Of a stretch of DNA of 64,000 bases, positions 7,561-15,358 are shown one piece after another (the stretch's first letter is position 1; each line of letters starts with the position of its first letter). The notes under the pieces are model-generated. The model was not told where the DNA came from. It saw only the letters and a list, made by a program, of their open reading frames with translations, and searched no databases. This stretch comes from Paracoccus sp. MA (GTDB taxonomy: Bacteria > Pseudomonadota > Alphaproteobacteria > Rhodobacterales > Rhodobacteraceae): the NCBI RefSeq assembly GCF_020990385.1, contig NZ_CP087599.1, positions 607,526 through 671,525 on the forward strand, read 5' to 3'. Made by a program: the position numbers and the translations under genes.

Positions 7561-8928
7561 ATGGAACCAACGACAACCATCCTTTACCCGGATCAGGTAA
7601 CGCTCAGTTCGCTGGTGCAGAACCTGATCTATGGCTCGGGCACGGCGGGGGCGATCCTCGTCGTGGTCGGGCTGCTGATGATCGACGCGGGCACCACCCG
7701 CAACGGCAGCCTGTTCAATTCCACGATCGAGAAGACCATCGGCTTTTTCCTGGGCTTCGCCGCCTATTTCGTCATCGGCTTCGGCTTCTGGGCCGGGCAA
7801 TATTACGTCATGGAGGGCGCGAGTCTGGCGGATTCGCTTAAGGACTGGTGGCTGGGCGGCGCCATGGCCAACGGCGTGGCCCAGCATGTCGATCCGGCGG
7901 TGTTTCCCGGGCTGAACACCTTCCAGATCTTCGTGTTCTTCCTGGCCTGCTTTGCCGGCATCATCAACGTGCTGCTGCATTTCGCCGTCTCCGAGCGGAT
8001 GAAGCCCCTGGCCTATTACATCACCTCGGTGGTGGCGGCGGTGGTGTCCTCGGCACTGAGCTTCGCGGTCTGGGGCTCGGTCGGACCGCTGACCAATGCG
8101 GGCTTCCATGACTTCTTCGGCGTCGGCTTCGTCTATCTGTTCCCGGCCGGCATGGCGCTGGTGCTGGTGCCCATGCTGGGCCGGCGGCCGGGCATGTTCG
8201 AGCCGCATCCCAAGGTGCACTCCTACGACGCGCCCAGCATCGGCCTGGCGGCGACCGGGCTGATGACGATCTTTTCCGGACTGCCGTTGGTGATCCTGTC
8301 CTGCCTGTTCTTCTTCGAGCCGCAGGCGCTGGCGGTCAGCGTCACCATGGCCGATACCAGCGTGGGCATCGTCTTCAACAATTACGGCCTTGCCTGGGCG
8401 GGCGGCGCGGTGACCGGGGCGATCATCGGCTACCGGAAGCGTTCCTATGCCTATCTGCTGCTGGGGCCGCTGGCCGGCTATGTCGCGGGTGCGCCGGGCT
8501 TCGACGTCTATGCGCCCTGGCAGACCTTCCTGGTGGCGCTGTTCGCGCCGGTGGTCGCCTGGATCGTCTACGAGTTCACGCAGAAGCGCGGCATCGACGA
8601 GCACAAGCTGTTCCCGCTGTTCCTGGGCGCCGGGGTCTATGGGCTGGTCATGGTCGGCTTGCTCAAGGCCGGCACGCCGCAGGGCGGCTATTTCGGCATC
8701 GAGGAGGGGCCCTATGCGTTCCAGCACGGCCAGATCGGCCTGGCCATGCAGATCGTGGGCGTTCTGGCCTGCGTCGGCGCGGGCGTGCTGACCGCCGCGA
8801 TCCTGACCTTCGTCCTGAAACAGACCGTGGGCTTGCGGGTGGACGAGGACGATCAGGCGACCGGGCTGGACCTGGTCTACTGGGACATGAAGCCCAATGC
8901 GGCATCCCTGCCGGACCGGCCCGTCTGA
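7561..8928 (+). CDS. Amt-fold transporter lacking the twin histidines; putative methylated-amine permease
   Basis: The 455-residue integral membrane protein has about 11 hydrophobic segments and an overall match to the Amt/Mep/Rh ammonium transporter fold, with a DFFG motif (184-187) where AmtB has DFAGG and GID at 344-346 where AmtB has VDD. Aligned by eye, the two pore histidines of AmtB (H168, H318) correspond to Tyr192 and Leu355. The pore is therefore unlikely to conduct ammonium in the usual way and may take methylamine, dimethylamine or trimethylamine; this substrate is inference from context. It lies 210 bp after dmmC copy 1 with its own GGGAG Shine-Dalgarno, so it could be cotranscribed. 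The first 165 bp upstream lie outside the duplicated block. Confidence 0.75.
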   Translation: MEPTTTILYPDQVTLSSLVQNLIYGSGTAGAILVVVGLLMIDAGTTRNGSLFNSTIEKTIGFFLGFAAYFVIGFGFWAGQYYVMEGASLADSLKDWWLGGAMANGVAQHVDPAVFPGLNTFQIFVFFLACFAGIINVLLHFAVSERMKPLAYYITSVVAAVVSSALSFAVWGSVGPLTNAGFHDFFGVGFVYLFPAGMALVLVPMLGRRPGMFEPHPKVHSYDAPSIGLAATGLMTIFSGLPLVILSCLFFFEPQALAVSVTMADTSVGIVFNNYGLAWAGGAVTGAIIGYRKRSYAYLLLGPLAGYVAGAPGFDVYAPWQTFLVALFAPVVAWIVYEFTQKRGIDEHKLFPLFLGAGVYGLVMVGLLKAGTPQGGYFGIEEGPYAFQHGQIGLAMQIVGVLACVGAGVLTAAILTFVLKQTVGLRVDEDDQATGLDLVYWDMKPNAASLPDRPV

Positions 8929-8943
8929 GCCGGCACAAAAATC

Positions 8944-8968
8944 AGGCCCCGGCCTTGCGCCGGGGCCT
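8944..8968. terminator. Bidirectional terminator between the Amt-fold gene and the cupin gene
   Basis: A perfect 10-bp stem AGGCCCCGGC / GCCGGGGCCT with a CTTGC loop. On the minus strand it is followed by GATTTTTG, a good T run for the cupin operon. On the plus strand a weaker GTTCCGATTT follows. It sits between two convergent genes. Confidence 0.8.
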
Positions 8969-9028
8969 GTTCCGATTTCACGGGTCCGGGCAGCGAACGG
9001 CGGGGCGACGGGCAGGGCCGCGCCGCTT

Positions 9029-9385
9029 TCACCGCACCCGGATGGCGAAGGCCTTGCGCACCGTCTCCTCGGTCTTCCAGAGGCCGTCGAACCCGGCCTC
9101 GATCACGAAAGTGTCGCCGGCGGCGAAGCTGCGCGGCTCCTGGCCGTTGTCGGTCAGCGTCACCTTGCCCTCGAACAGATGGATGAACTCGTCCACGTCG
9201 TAGCGCACGCGATAGCTGCCCGGCGTGGCCTCCCAATAGCCGGTCAGGAACTTGCCGTCCTCGGATTGGTGCTCGATCCAGGTCTTCATGCTGGGCGAGC
9301 CCTCGACCGGGTGCCACCAGTCCAGATCCTCGGTGATCGGCTGGACCGAAGGGGATTTGTAGGGGCCGAATTTCTTGATCGCCAT
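9029..9385 (-). CDS. Cupin-domain protein
   Basis: A 118-residue single-domain cupin of the Cupin_3 (DUF861) type. The barrel is seen in GYWEATPGSYRVRY, DEFIHLFEGKVTLTDNG (66-82) and FAAGDTFVIEAGFDGLWKTEE (88 onward); the closing W-x-T-x-E is typical of this group. Start ATG 9385 has GGAGAGGC upstream. It lies 47 bp behind the truncated haemoglobin gene on the same strand and before a strong terminator, so the two probably form one operon. Members of this family often sit in amine and nitrogen catabolic loci; the ligand here is unknown. Only one histidine (H69) is present in the usual metal motif area, so metal binding is uncertain. Confidence 0.7.
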   Translation of the reverse strand: MAIKKFGPYKSPSVQPITEDLDWWHPVEGSPSMKTWIEHQSEDGKFLTGYWEATPGSYRVRYDVDEFIHLFEGKVTLTDNGQEPRSFAAGDTFVIEAGFDGLWKTEETVRKAFAIRVR

Positions 9386-9432
9386 GAGCCTCTCCTGTGT
9401 TGGGAATGTCTGGTGCGGACCGGCGCGGCGCG

Positions 9433-9837
9433 TCAGTCCATGTTGCGGCTGCTTTCGGCGGCCGTGGTGAAATGGCGCATCAGCACCGCCGCCAGCTCGC
9501 CGTCGATTCCGCGCCTGTCGATGGCCTTGGCCATGCATTGCAGCCACAGGTCGCGCATCTGCGGGCCGATGGGCACATGGGCGTGGATCTCTTTCAGCCG
9601 CGCGTGGCGGTGCTTCATCACGTAATATTGCGGCCCGCCGAAGAAGCCGCTGAGATAGTTGAACTGCTCCTCGCGCGAATGGGCGACGCCGGCGCCCTGC
9701 AGGTGCAGAAGATGCAGCTCCCTCGCGTCCTCGTCCTGCTCGACGATGTCGTAGAATTCCTTGACCAGGGCGCGGATGCCCTCGTCCCCTCCCAGCTGCT
9801 GGTAGATCGACTGCTTTCGCTGTGCAGCAAAATACAT
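9433..9837 (-). CDS. Group II truncated haemoglobin
   Basis: A 134-residue 2-on-2 globin. The family marks are LSGFFGGPQYYVMKHR (62-77), the proximal haem histidine H85 in IHAHVPIG (84-91) and the group II tryptophan (G8) W98 in RDLWLQCM (95-102). Such globins bind O2 or NO and can detoxify reactive nitrogen or supply O2. Start ATG 9837 has GGGGAGG upstream. It opens a two-gene operon with the cupin gene and is divergent from the XRE-cupin regulator. Placement inside an amine-oxidation island with the haem-dependent oxygenase DmmC suggests a link to O2 or NO handling, which is inference. Confidence 0.88.
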   Translation of the reverse strand: MYFAAQRKQSIYQQLGGDEGIRALVKEFYDIVEQDEDARELHLLHLQGAGVAHSREEQFNYLSGFFGGPQYYVMKHRHARLKEIHAHVPIGPQMRDLWLQCMAKAIDRRGIDGELAAVLMRHFTTAAESSRNMD

Positions 9838-10075
9838 GGCATGCCTCCCCGAAAACCAATCCTATAGTAGCAGGAAACAAATTATTCTCTCAAGAAAAAT
9901 ATCCCTGCTTCGCACGGGCCGCACCCCTCCGCGAAACGTGCCACCGATCAGGGGTCGCGGGATCATGCGCGGCTTAACCGCATGGAGCTTCTGACCCATG
10001 CCGGCTATCTGTTAGGCTTTACTATGGAAATTCTCCGACTAGCTTTGACAGAGAAAAAACAAAGGAAGTTGTGCA
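9838..10075. promoter_or_regulatory. Divergent promoter region, globin operon / XRE regulator
   Basis: An AT-rich segment with ATTCTCTCAAGAAAAAT at 9884-9900, sharing the AAGAAAAAT core with the elements at tmm and dmmD. Closer to the XRE gene there is CTTTGACAG and a purine-rich AAAGGAAG Shine-Dalgarno (10059-10066) before ATG 10076. No other gene is seen in this stretch. Confidence 0.4.
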
Positions 10076-10723
10076 ATGGTAAGCCAAACGGCAAAGATAG
10101 ATGGCTCGCTGACGCAGGATCCCCATGCGATTCGCGAAACCCGCGAGAAGAATCTTGAGGTTGCCATTGGCCGGCAGGTGCGGGAATTGCGCAAGCGGCA
10201 GCGGATGACCGGCTCGAAGCTGGCCAGCCAGGCGGGGCTGTCCGTCGGGATGCTCTCCAAGATCGAGAACGGCGTCATCTCGCCCTCGCTGACGACCTTG
10301 CAGACCTTGGCCAATGCCCTGCATGTGCCGTTGATCCAGCTTTTCTCGGGCTATGAAGAGCCGCGCGGGGCGATGCATGTGAAGGCGGGCACCGCCGTCG
10401 AGGTCGAGCGCGCCGGCACCCGCGCCGGGCACCAGTATCACCTGCTGGGGCATATCGGCTCGAACAACAGCGGCGTGGTGGTCGAGCCCTACATGATCGT
10501 GCTCAGCACCCAAAGCGACCATTTCCCCACCTTCCAGCATGAAGGGATCGAGCTGCTCTACATGCTCGAGGGAAGAATCGGCTATCGCCACGGCGAACAG
10601 ATCTATGATCTCGAACCCGGCGACAGCCTGATCTTCGACGCCGATGCGCCGCATGGACCGGAGCATCTGCGCGAATTGCCGGCCCGGTATCTGTCCATCA
10701 TCTGCTATCCCCAGGCCAAGTAA
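10076..10723 (+). CDS. XRE-family regulator with C-terminal cupin sensor domain
   Basis: A 215-residue transcription regulator. The helix-turn-helix lies at about 30-85 (RQVRELRKRQRMTGSKLASQ, then SVGMLSKIENGVISPSLTTL), typical of XRE proteins. Residues about 110-212 form a cupin barrel (GIELLYMLEGRIGYRHGEQI, then LEPGDSLIFDADAPHGPEHL). Proteins of this build often control amine or amino acid catabolism, with the cupin sensing a metabolite. It sits just before mgsABC-gmaS and divergent from the globin-cupin pair, so it is a likely local regulator of methylamine use. Its ligand is not known. Confidence 0.88.
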   Translation: MVSQTAKIDGSLTQDPHAIRETREKNLEVAIGRQVRELRKRQRMTGSKLASQAGLSVGMLSKIENGVISPSLTTLQTLANALHVPLIQLFSGYEEPRGAMHVKAGTAVEVERAGTRAGHQYHLLGHIGSNNSGVVVEPYMIVLSTQSDHFPTFQHEGIELLYMLEGRIGYRHGEQIYDLEPGDSLIFDADAPHGPEHLRELPARYLSIICYPQAK

Positions 10724-10876
10724 CCGACTGCCTGCGCTGGGGTTTCCTTCGACCGTTCCCTGCCGGCCCTCTCGCAAGAATTTTCTGTCAGGTAAAAAAA
10801 ATATCTTGCTAGGCAATCAATTTTGCTCTTAGCTGATCCGTGACGGCTTCAACGCCAAGCTGAACGGAGGTTGCTA
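10724..10876 (+). promoter_or_regulatory. Promoter region of mgsABC-gmaS
   Basis: An A-tract-rich segment (TTTTCTGTCAGGTAAAAA at 10781-10798, then AAATATCTTGCTAGGCAATC) in GC-rich surroundings. It is a weaker relative of the 18-bp element upstream of tmm and dmmD (11 of 18). GGAGG at 10866-10870 is the Shine-Dalgarno of mgsA. Confidence 0.4.
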
Positions 10877-11764
10877 ATGTGTGGCATCGTTGGCCTGTTC
10901 CTGAAAAAAGATGATCTGCGGCCCCAGCTCGGGGACCTGCTGACCGACATGCTGATTTCCATGACGGATCGCGGGCCTGACAGCGCGGGGATCGCGATCT
11001 ACGGGGACGACGCGCAAGGTCTCAAGATGACGATCCAGTCCGATACGCCCGACGAGACTTTCGCGGGCCTCGAGGACAGTCTGAAGGCGCTGCTGGGCGC
11101 GCCGGTGCAGGTGCGGGTGGTCGACACCCATGCGGTGCTGACGCTGCCCGAAGGCTCCGAGCCCGAGGTCCGGGCCTATATGGCCGAAAAGGGCATCCGC
11201 ATCATGGGTGCCGGGCAGTCGATGGAGATCTTCAAGGAGGTTGGGCTGCCCAAGGACGTGGCCGCGCGCTTCGGCATCCGGCAGATGGGCGGCAGCCACG
11301 GCATCGGCCATACCCGCATGGCGACGGAAAGCGCCGTGACCACGCTGGGCGCGCATCCGTTCTCGACCGACGGCGATCAGTGCCTGGTGCATAACGGCTC
11401 GCTCTCGAACCACAACCGGGTGCGGCGCGAACTGGCCCGCAAGGGTTTCGTGCCGCAGACCCAGAACGATACCGAGGTCGCCGCCTGCTACATCTCGTCC
11501 CGGCTGGCCGAAGGCGCCAATCTGGGCGAGGCGCTGGAAGGCACGCTGGACGATCTGGACGGGTTCTTCACCTTCGTGGTCGGCACCAGGAACGGCTTCG
11601 GCGTGGTGCGCGATCCCATCGCCTGCAAGCCCGCGGTGATGGCCGAGACCGACAGCTATGTCGCCTTCGGCTCGGAATACCGGGCCTTCGCGAACCTGCC
11701 GGGCATCGAGGATGCCCGCATCTGGGAACCGGAACCCGCCACCGTGTATTTCTGGGAGCGCTGA
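10877..11764 (+). CDS. mgsA: N-methylglutamate synthase subunit A (glutamine amidotransferase class II domain)
   Basis: Subunit of N-methylglutamate synthase, which with MgsB and MgsC transfers methylamine to 2-oxoglutarate, or exchanges the amide group of gamma-glutamylmethylamide, to give N-methylglutamate. The 295-residue protein begins MCGIVGLF; Cys2 is the N-terminal nucleophile of class II amidotransferases, which fixes the start at ATG 10877 with GGAGG 6 bp upstream and rules out the in-frame TTG two codons earlier. HTRMATESA and HNGSLSNH are the typical active-site loops. It is homologous to the first domain of GltB. Operon with mgsB (1-bp gap) and mgsC. Confidence 0.92.
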   Translation: MCGIVGLFLKKDDLRPQLGDLLTDMLISMTDRGPDSAGIAIYGDDAQGLKMTIQSDTPDETFAGLEDSLKALLGAPVQVRVVDTHAVLTLPEGSEPEVRAYMAEKGIRIMGAGQSMEIFKEVGLPKDVAARFGIRQMGGSHGIGHTRMATESAVTTLGAHPFSTDGDQCLVHNGSLSNHNRVRRELARKGFVPQTQNDTEVAACYISSRLAEGANLGEALEGTLDDLDGFFTFVVGTRNGFGVVRDPIACKPAVMAETDSYVAFGSEYRAFANLPGIEDARIWEPEPATVYFWER

Positions 11765-11765
11765 C

Positions 11766-12491
11766 ATGACCACCATGGCCAATACGCAGATCCGCGAAGA
11801 CCTTGACATCGGCGTGCAGCCCCGGACCATCGACATGGCCTGGACCGAGCTGCGCGATCTCAACAGCACGCTTCAGGCGCAGACCGGCGGCGAATGGGTG
11901 ATCGAGAACCCGCGCGGCGCGCATGCGCTGGCGGTCGGGTTGCAGGCGCCGCTGGAGGTCACGATCAAGGGTTCCACCGGTTATTACTGCGCCGGCATGA
12001 ACAAGGAGGCGCGGGTGCATGTGACCGGCTCGGTCGGGCCGGGGGTCGCCGAGAACATGATCTCGGGCAGCGTCACCGTCGAGGGCGATGCCAGCCAATA
12101 TGCCGGCGCTACCGGCCATGGCGGGCTTCTGGTCATCAAGGGCAATGCCAGCTCGCGCTGCGGCATCTCGATGAAGGGCATCGACATCGTCGTGCACGGC
12201 AATATCGGCCACATGTCGGCCTTCATGGCGCAGTCGGGCAATCTGGTGGTGCTGGGCGATGCGGGCGACGCGCTTGGCGACAGCCTTTACGAGGCGCGGC
12301 TGTTCGTGCGCGGCAAGGTCAAGTCGCTGGGCGCGGATTGCATCGAGAAGGAGATGCGCCCCGAGCATCTGGAAATCCTGGCCGACCTGCTGAAGCGCGC
12401 CGGGGCGGATGCCGACCCGTCCGAGTTCCGCCGCTACGGCTCGGCCCGCAAGCTCTACAATTTCCACGTCGATCACGCCGGCGATTACTGA
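11766..12491 (+). CDS. mgsB: N-methylglutamate synthase subunit B (GXGXG beta-helix)
   Basis: The 241-residue protein corresponds to the C-terminal GXGXG right-handed beta-helix of glutamate synthase. Repeated short strands with glycine turns are visible (VHVTGSVGPGVAENMISGSV, LLVIKGNASSRCGISMKGID, IVVHGNIGHMSAFMAQSGN). It is a structural part of the MgsABC complex. Start ATG 11766 is one base after the mgsA stop. Splitting GltB-like domains into three genes in the order A-B-C is typical of the N-methylglutamate pathway. Confidence 0.9.
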   Translation: MTTMANTQIREDLDIGVQPRTIDMAWTELRDLNSTLQAQTGGEWVIENPRGAHALAVGLQAPLEVTIKGSTGYYCAGMNKEARVHVTGSVGPGVAENMISGSVTVEGDASQYAGATGHGGLLVIKGNASSRCGISMKGIDIVVHGNIGHMSAFMAQSGNLVVLGDAGDALGDSLYEARLFVRGKVKSLGADCIEKEMRPEHLEILADLLKRAGADADPSEFRRYGSARKLYNFHVDHAGDY

Positions 12492-12501
12492 GGATCATAC
12501 G

Positions 12502-13827
12502 ATGGACCAAACCCCTCGCACCCTGCCGCGCCAGAGCTGGACCTTCTCGAACGAGATCAATTCCGAGATCCGCCGCGCCGCCGCCACCGGCATCTATGAC
12601 ATCCGCGGTGGCGGGGCCAAGCGCCGCGTGCCGCATTTCGACGACCTGCTGTTTCTGGGCGCCTCGATCAGCCGCTATCCGCTGGAGGGCTATCGCGAGA
12701 AATGCGACACCTCGGTCGTGCTGGGCACGCGCTTCGCCAAGAAGCCGATCGAGCTGAAGATCCCGATCACGATCGCGGGGATGTCCTTCGGCGCGCTTTC
12801 GGCCCATGCGAAAGAGGCGCTGGGTCGCGGCGCGACCATGGCGGGCACCTCGACCACCACCGGCGACGGCGGCATGACCAACGAGGAACGCGGCCATTCC
12901 GAAAAGCTGGTCTATCAGTATCTGCCCTCGCGCTACGGCATGAACCCGGACGACCTGCGCCGTGCCGACGCGATCGAGGTCGTGGTCGGGCAGGGCGCCA
13001 AGCCCGGCGGCGGCGGCATGCTGCTGGGCCAGAAGATCACCGAGCGGGTTGCGAAGATGCGCAACCTGCCGATGGGCATCGACCAGCGTTCGGCCTGCCG
13101 CCATCCCGACTGGACCGGCCCCGACGATCTGGAGATCAAGATCCTGGAGCTGCGCGAGATCACCGGCTGGGAAAAGCCGATCTACATCAAGATCGGCGGC
13201 GCGCGGCCCTATTACGACACCGCGCTGGCGGTGAAGGCGGGCGCCGACGTGGTGGTGCTGGACGGCATGCAGGGCGGCACCGCCGCGACGCAGGACGTGT
13301 TCATCGAGCATGTCGGCCAGCCGACGCTGGCCTGCATCCGCCCGGCCGTGAAGGCGCTGCAGGATTTGGGCATGCATCGCAAGGTGCAGCTGATCGTCTC
13401 GGGCGGCATCCGCACCGGCGCGGACGTGGCCAAGGCGCTGGCGCTGGGGGCCGACGCGGTCGCCATCGGCACGGCGGCGCTGGTCGCGCTTGGCGACAAC
13501 GATCCGCGCTGGGAAGAGGAATACCAGAAGCTCGGCACCACCGCTGGCGCCTATGACGACTGGCACGAGGGCCGCGACCCGGCCGGCATCACCACCCAGG
13601 ACGCCGAGCTGATGACCCGGCTGAACCCGGTCGAGGCCGGCCGCCGCCTGCGCAACTATCTGGCGGTGATGACGCTGGAATGCCAGACCATCGCCCGCGC
13701 CTGCGGCAAGAGCCACGTCCACAACCTCGAACCCGAGGATCTTTGCGCCCTGACCGTGGAATCCGCCGCCATGGCGGGCGTCCCCCTGGCCGGCACGAGC
13801 TGGATCCCGGGACAGGCCGGTTACTGA
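12502..13827 (+). CDS. mgsC: N-methylglutamate synthase subunit C (FMN-binding glutamate synthase domain)
   Basis: The 441-residue protein is the FMN/TIM-barrel synthase domain related to GltB. Marks are ITIAGMSFGALS, GTSTTTGDGGMTNEERGHSE, QGAKPGGGGMLLGQKI, DGMQGGTAA and VSGGIRTGADVAKALALGAD (phosphate-binding end of the barrel). Cysteines 394, 401 and 415 near the C-terminus could hold an Fe-S cluster, though I do not see the exact GltB spacing. It makes N-methylglutamate with MgsA and MgsB. Start ATG 12502, 10 bp after mgsB. A strong hairpin follows before gmaS. Confidence 0.92.
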   Translation: MDQTPRTLPRQSWTFSNEINSEIRRAAATGIYDIRGGGAKRRVPHFDDLLFLGASISRYPLEGYREKCDTSVVLGTRFAKKPIELKIPITIAGMSFGALSAHAKEALGRGATMAGTSTTTGDGGMTNEERGHSEKLVYQYLPSRYGMNPDDLRRADAIEVVVGQGAKPGGGGMLLGQKITERVAKMRNLPMGIDQRSACRHPDWTGPDDLEIKILELREITGWEKPIYIKIGGARPYYDTALAVKAGADVVVLDGMQGGTAATQDVFIEHVGQPTLACIRPAVKALQDLGMHRKVQLIVSGGIRTGADVAKALALGADAVAIGTAALVALGDNDPRWEEEYQKLGTTAGAYDDWHEGRDPAGITTQDAELMTRLNPVEAGRRLRNYLAVMTLECQTIARACGKSHVHNLEPEDLCALTVESAAMAGVPLAGTSWIPGQAGY

Positions 13828-13840
13828 CGACAGACAGCCA

Positions 13841-13867
13841 CGGGGCGGGACAAAGTATCCCGCCCCG
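13841..13867 (+). other. Intercistronic hairpin between mgsC and gmaS
   Basis: A perfect 10-bp stem CGGGGCGGGA / TCCCGCCCCG with 7-nt loop CAAAGTA, 13 bp after the mgsC stop and 32 bp before the gmaS ATG. No T run follows, so RNA processing or stability is more likely than termination. Confidence 0.5.
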
Positions 13868-13899
13868 GGTCGGACATCCTTCAACAGGGAGAATATCGA

Positions 13900-15303
13900 A
13901 TGACCGATATGGCCACCTTCGCCCGCGAGGCCGACATGGTCCAGAAACGGGAAAAGCCCCGGCACGGCGCCTCTGGCCCGCAGCAGAAGGCTGCCGAGCC
14001 GCTCGACCTGGCCGCCTATGCCCGCGACCGGGGCATCAAGCATTTCATGGTCTCCTTCACCGACCTGTTCGGCAGCCAGCGCGCCAAGCTGGTCCCGGCC
14101 GAGGGCATCGCCGAGATGCAGGCCGGCGGCGCGGGCTTTGCCGGTTTCGCGACCTGGCTGGACCTGACGCCGGCCCATCCCGACATGCTGGGCCTGCCCG
14201 ACGCCTCATCCGTGATCCAGCTGCCCTGGAAAAAGGAGGTGGCCTGGGTCGCCTCGAACTGCGTGATGAGCGGCGGGGTCGATCTGGAGCAGGCGCCGCG
14301 CAACGTGCTGACCCGGCTGTGCCGGGAGGCCGCCGACATGGGCCTGACCGTCAAGACCGGGGTCGAGCCGGAATTCTTCCTGATGACGCCCGACGGGCTG
14401 GCCATCGGCGACCCGGCCGACACCGCCATGAAGCCCTGCTACGACCAGCAGGCGATGTTCCGCCGCCTGGACGTGATCGCCGAGATCTCGGACTACATGC
14501 TGGAACTGGGCTGGGAGCCCTATCAGAGCGACCACGAGGACGCCAACGGCCAGTGGGAGATGAACTGGAAATACGACAATGCGCTGGCGACCGCCGACAA
14601 GCATTCGTTCTTCAAGTTCATGGCCAAGGCCATCGCCGAAAAGCACGGGCTGCGCGCCACCTTCATGCCCAAGCCGATCATGGGCCTGACCGGAAACGGC
14701 TGCCACCTGCATATCTCGGTCTGGAATGCCGACGGCACCAACGCCTTCGCCGACGACCGGGACGAGCTGGGCCTGTCCCGGCAGGGCTATCACTTCGTCG
14801 GCGGCATCATGAAACATGCCTCGGCGCTGGCGCTGCTGAGCTGCCCGACGGTGAACAGCTACAAGCGCATCAACGCGCCGCGCACCACCTCGGGCGCGAC
14901 CTGGGCGCCGAACAGCGTCACCTGGACCGGCAACAACCGCACCCATATGGTGCGCGTGCCCGGCCCCGGCCGGTTCGAGTTCCGCCTGCCCGACGGTGCC
15001 GCCAATCCCTATCTGGTGCAGGCGGCTATCATGGCGGCCGGGTTGTCGGGGCTGCGCTCGAAGGCCGATCCCGGCCCGCGGTCCGACATCGACATGTATG
15101 CCGAGGGCCATACCATCACCGATGCGCCGAAGCTGCCGCTGAACCTGCTGGACGCGATCCGCGCCTTCGACGAGGACGAGGGACTGAAGGCGGCCATGGG
15201 CGCGGAATTCTCGGCCGCCTATATCAAGCTCAAGACCCGGGAATGGAACACCTATTGCGCACATCTGTCGCAATGGGAGCGGGACAACACCCTGGACATC
15301 TGA
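13900..15303 (+). CDS. gmaS: Gamma-glutamylmethylamide synthetase (glutamine synthetase family)
   Basis: Ligates methylamine to glutamate with ATP, giving gamma-glutamylmethylamide, the entry to the N-methylglutamate pathway; cytosolic. The 467-residue protein has glutamine synthetase catalytic motifs: GVEPEFFL (metal-binding Glu), HEDANGQWEMNW, NGCHLHISVW and FEFRLPDGAANPYLVQAA. It belongs to the GlnA-like class used by GmaS rather than housekeeping GlnA, and its position right after mgsABC is decisive. GGGAG precedes ATG 13900. A terminator follows. Confidence 0.93.
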   Translation: MTDMATFAREADMVQKREKPRHGASGPQQKAAEPLDLAAYARDRGIKHFMVSFTDLFGSQRAKLVPAEGIAEMQAGGAGFAGFATWLDLTPAHPDMLGLPDASSVIQLPWKKEVAWVASNCVMSGGVDLEQAPRNVLTRLCREAADMGLTVKTGVEPEFFLMTPDGLAIGDPADTAMKPCYDQQAMFRRLDVIAEISDYMLELGWEPYQSDHEDANGQWEMNWKYDNALATADKHSFFKFMAKAIAEKHGLRATFMPKPIMGLTGNGCHLHISVWNADGTNAFADDRDELGLSRQGYHFVGGIMKHASALALLSCPTVNSYKRINAPRTTSGATWAPNSVTWTGNNRTHMVRVPGPGRFEFRLPDGAANPYLVQAAIMAAGLSGLRSKADPGPRSDIDMYAEGHTITDAPKLPLNLLDAIRAFDEDEGLKAAMGAEFSAAYIKLKTREWNTYCAHLSQWERDNTLDI

Positions 15304-15328
15304 GCGGCGGTTTCCTCCCGGCACCGCG

Positions 15329-15358
15329 AAACCCCGATGGCGTCAGCCACCGGGGTTT
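15329..15358. terminator. Terminator of gmaS, overlapping the end of the convergent regulator gene
   Basis: AACCCCG.TGGC pairs with GCCA.CGGGGTT around a GTCA loop (15342-15345), followed by TT on the plus strand. The stop codon of the minus-strand GlxA-type gene (15345-15343) lies in the loop. Confidence 0.75.
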
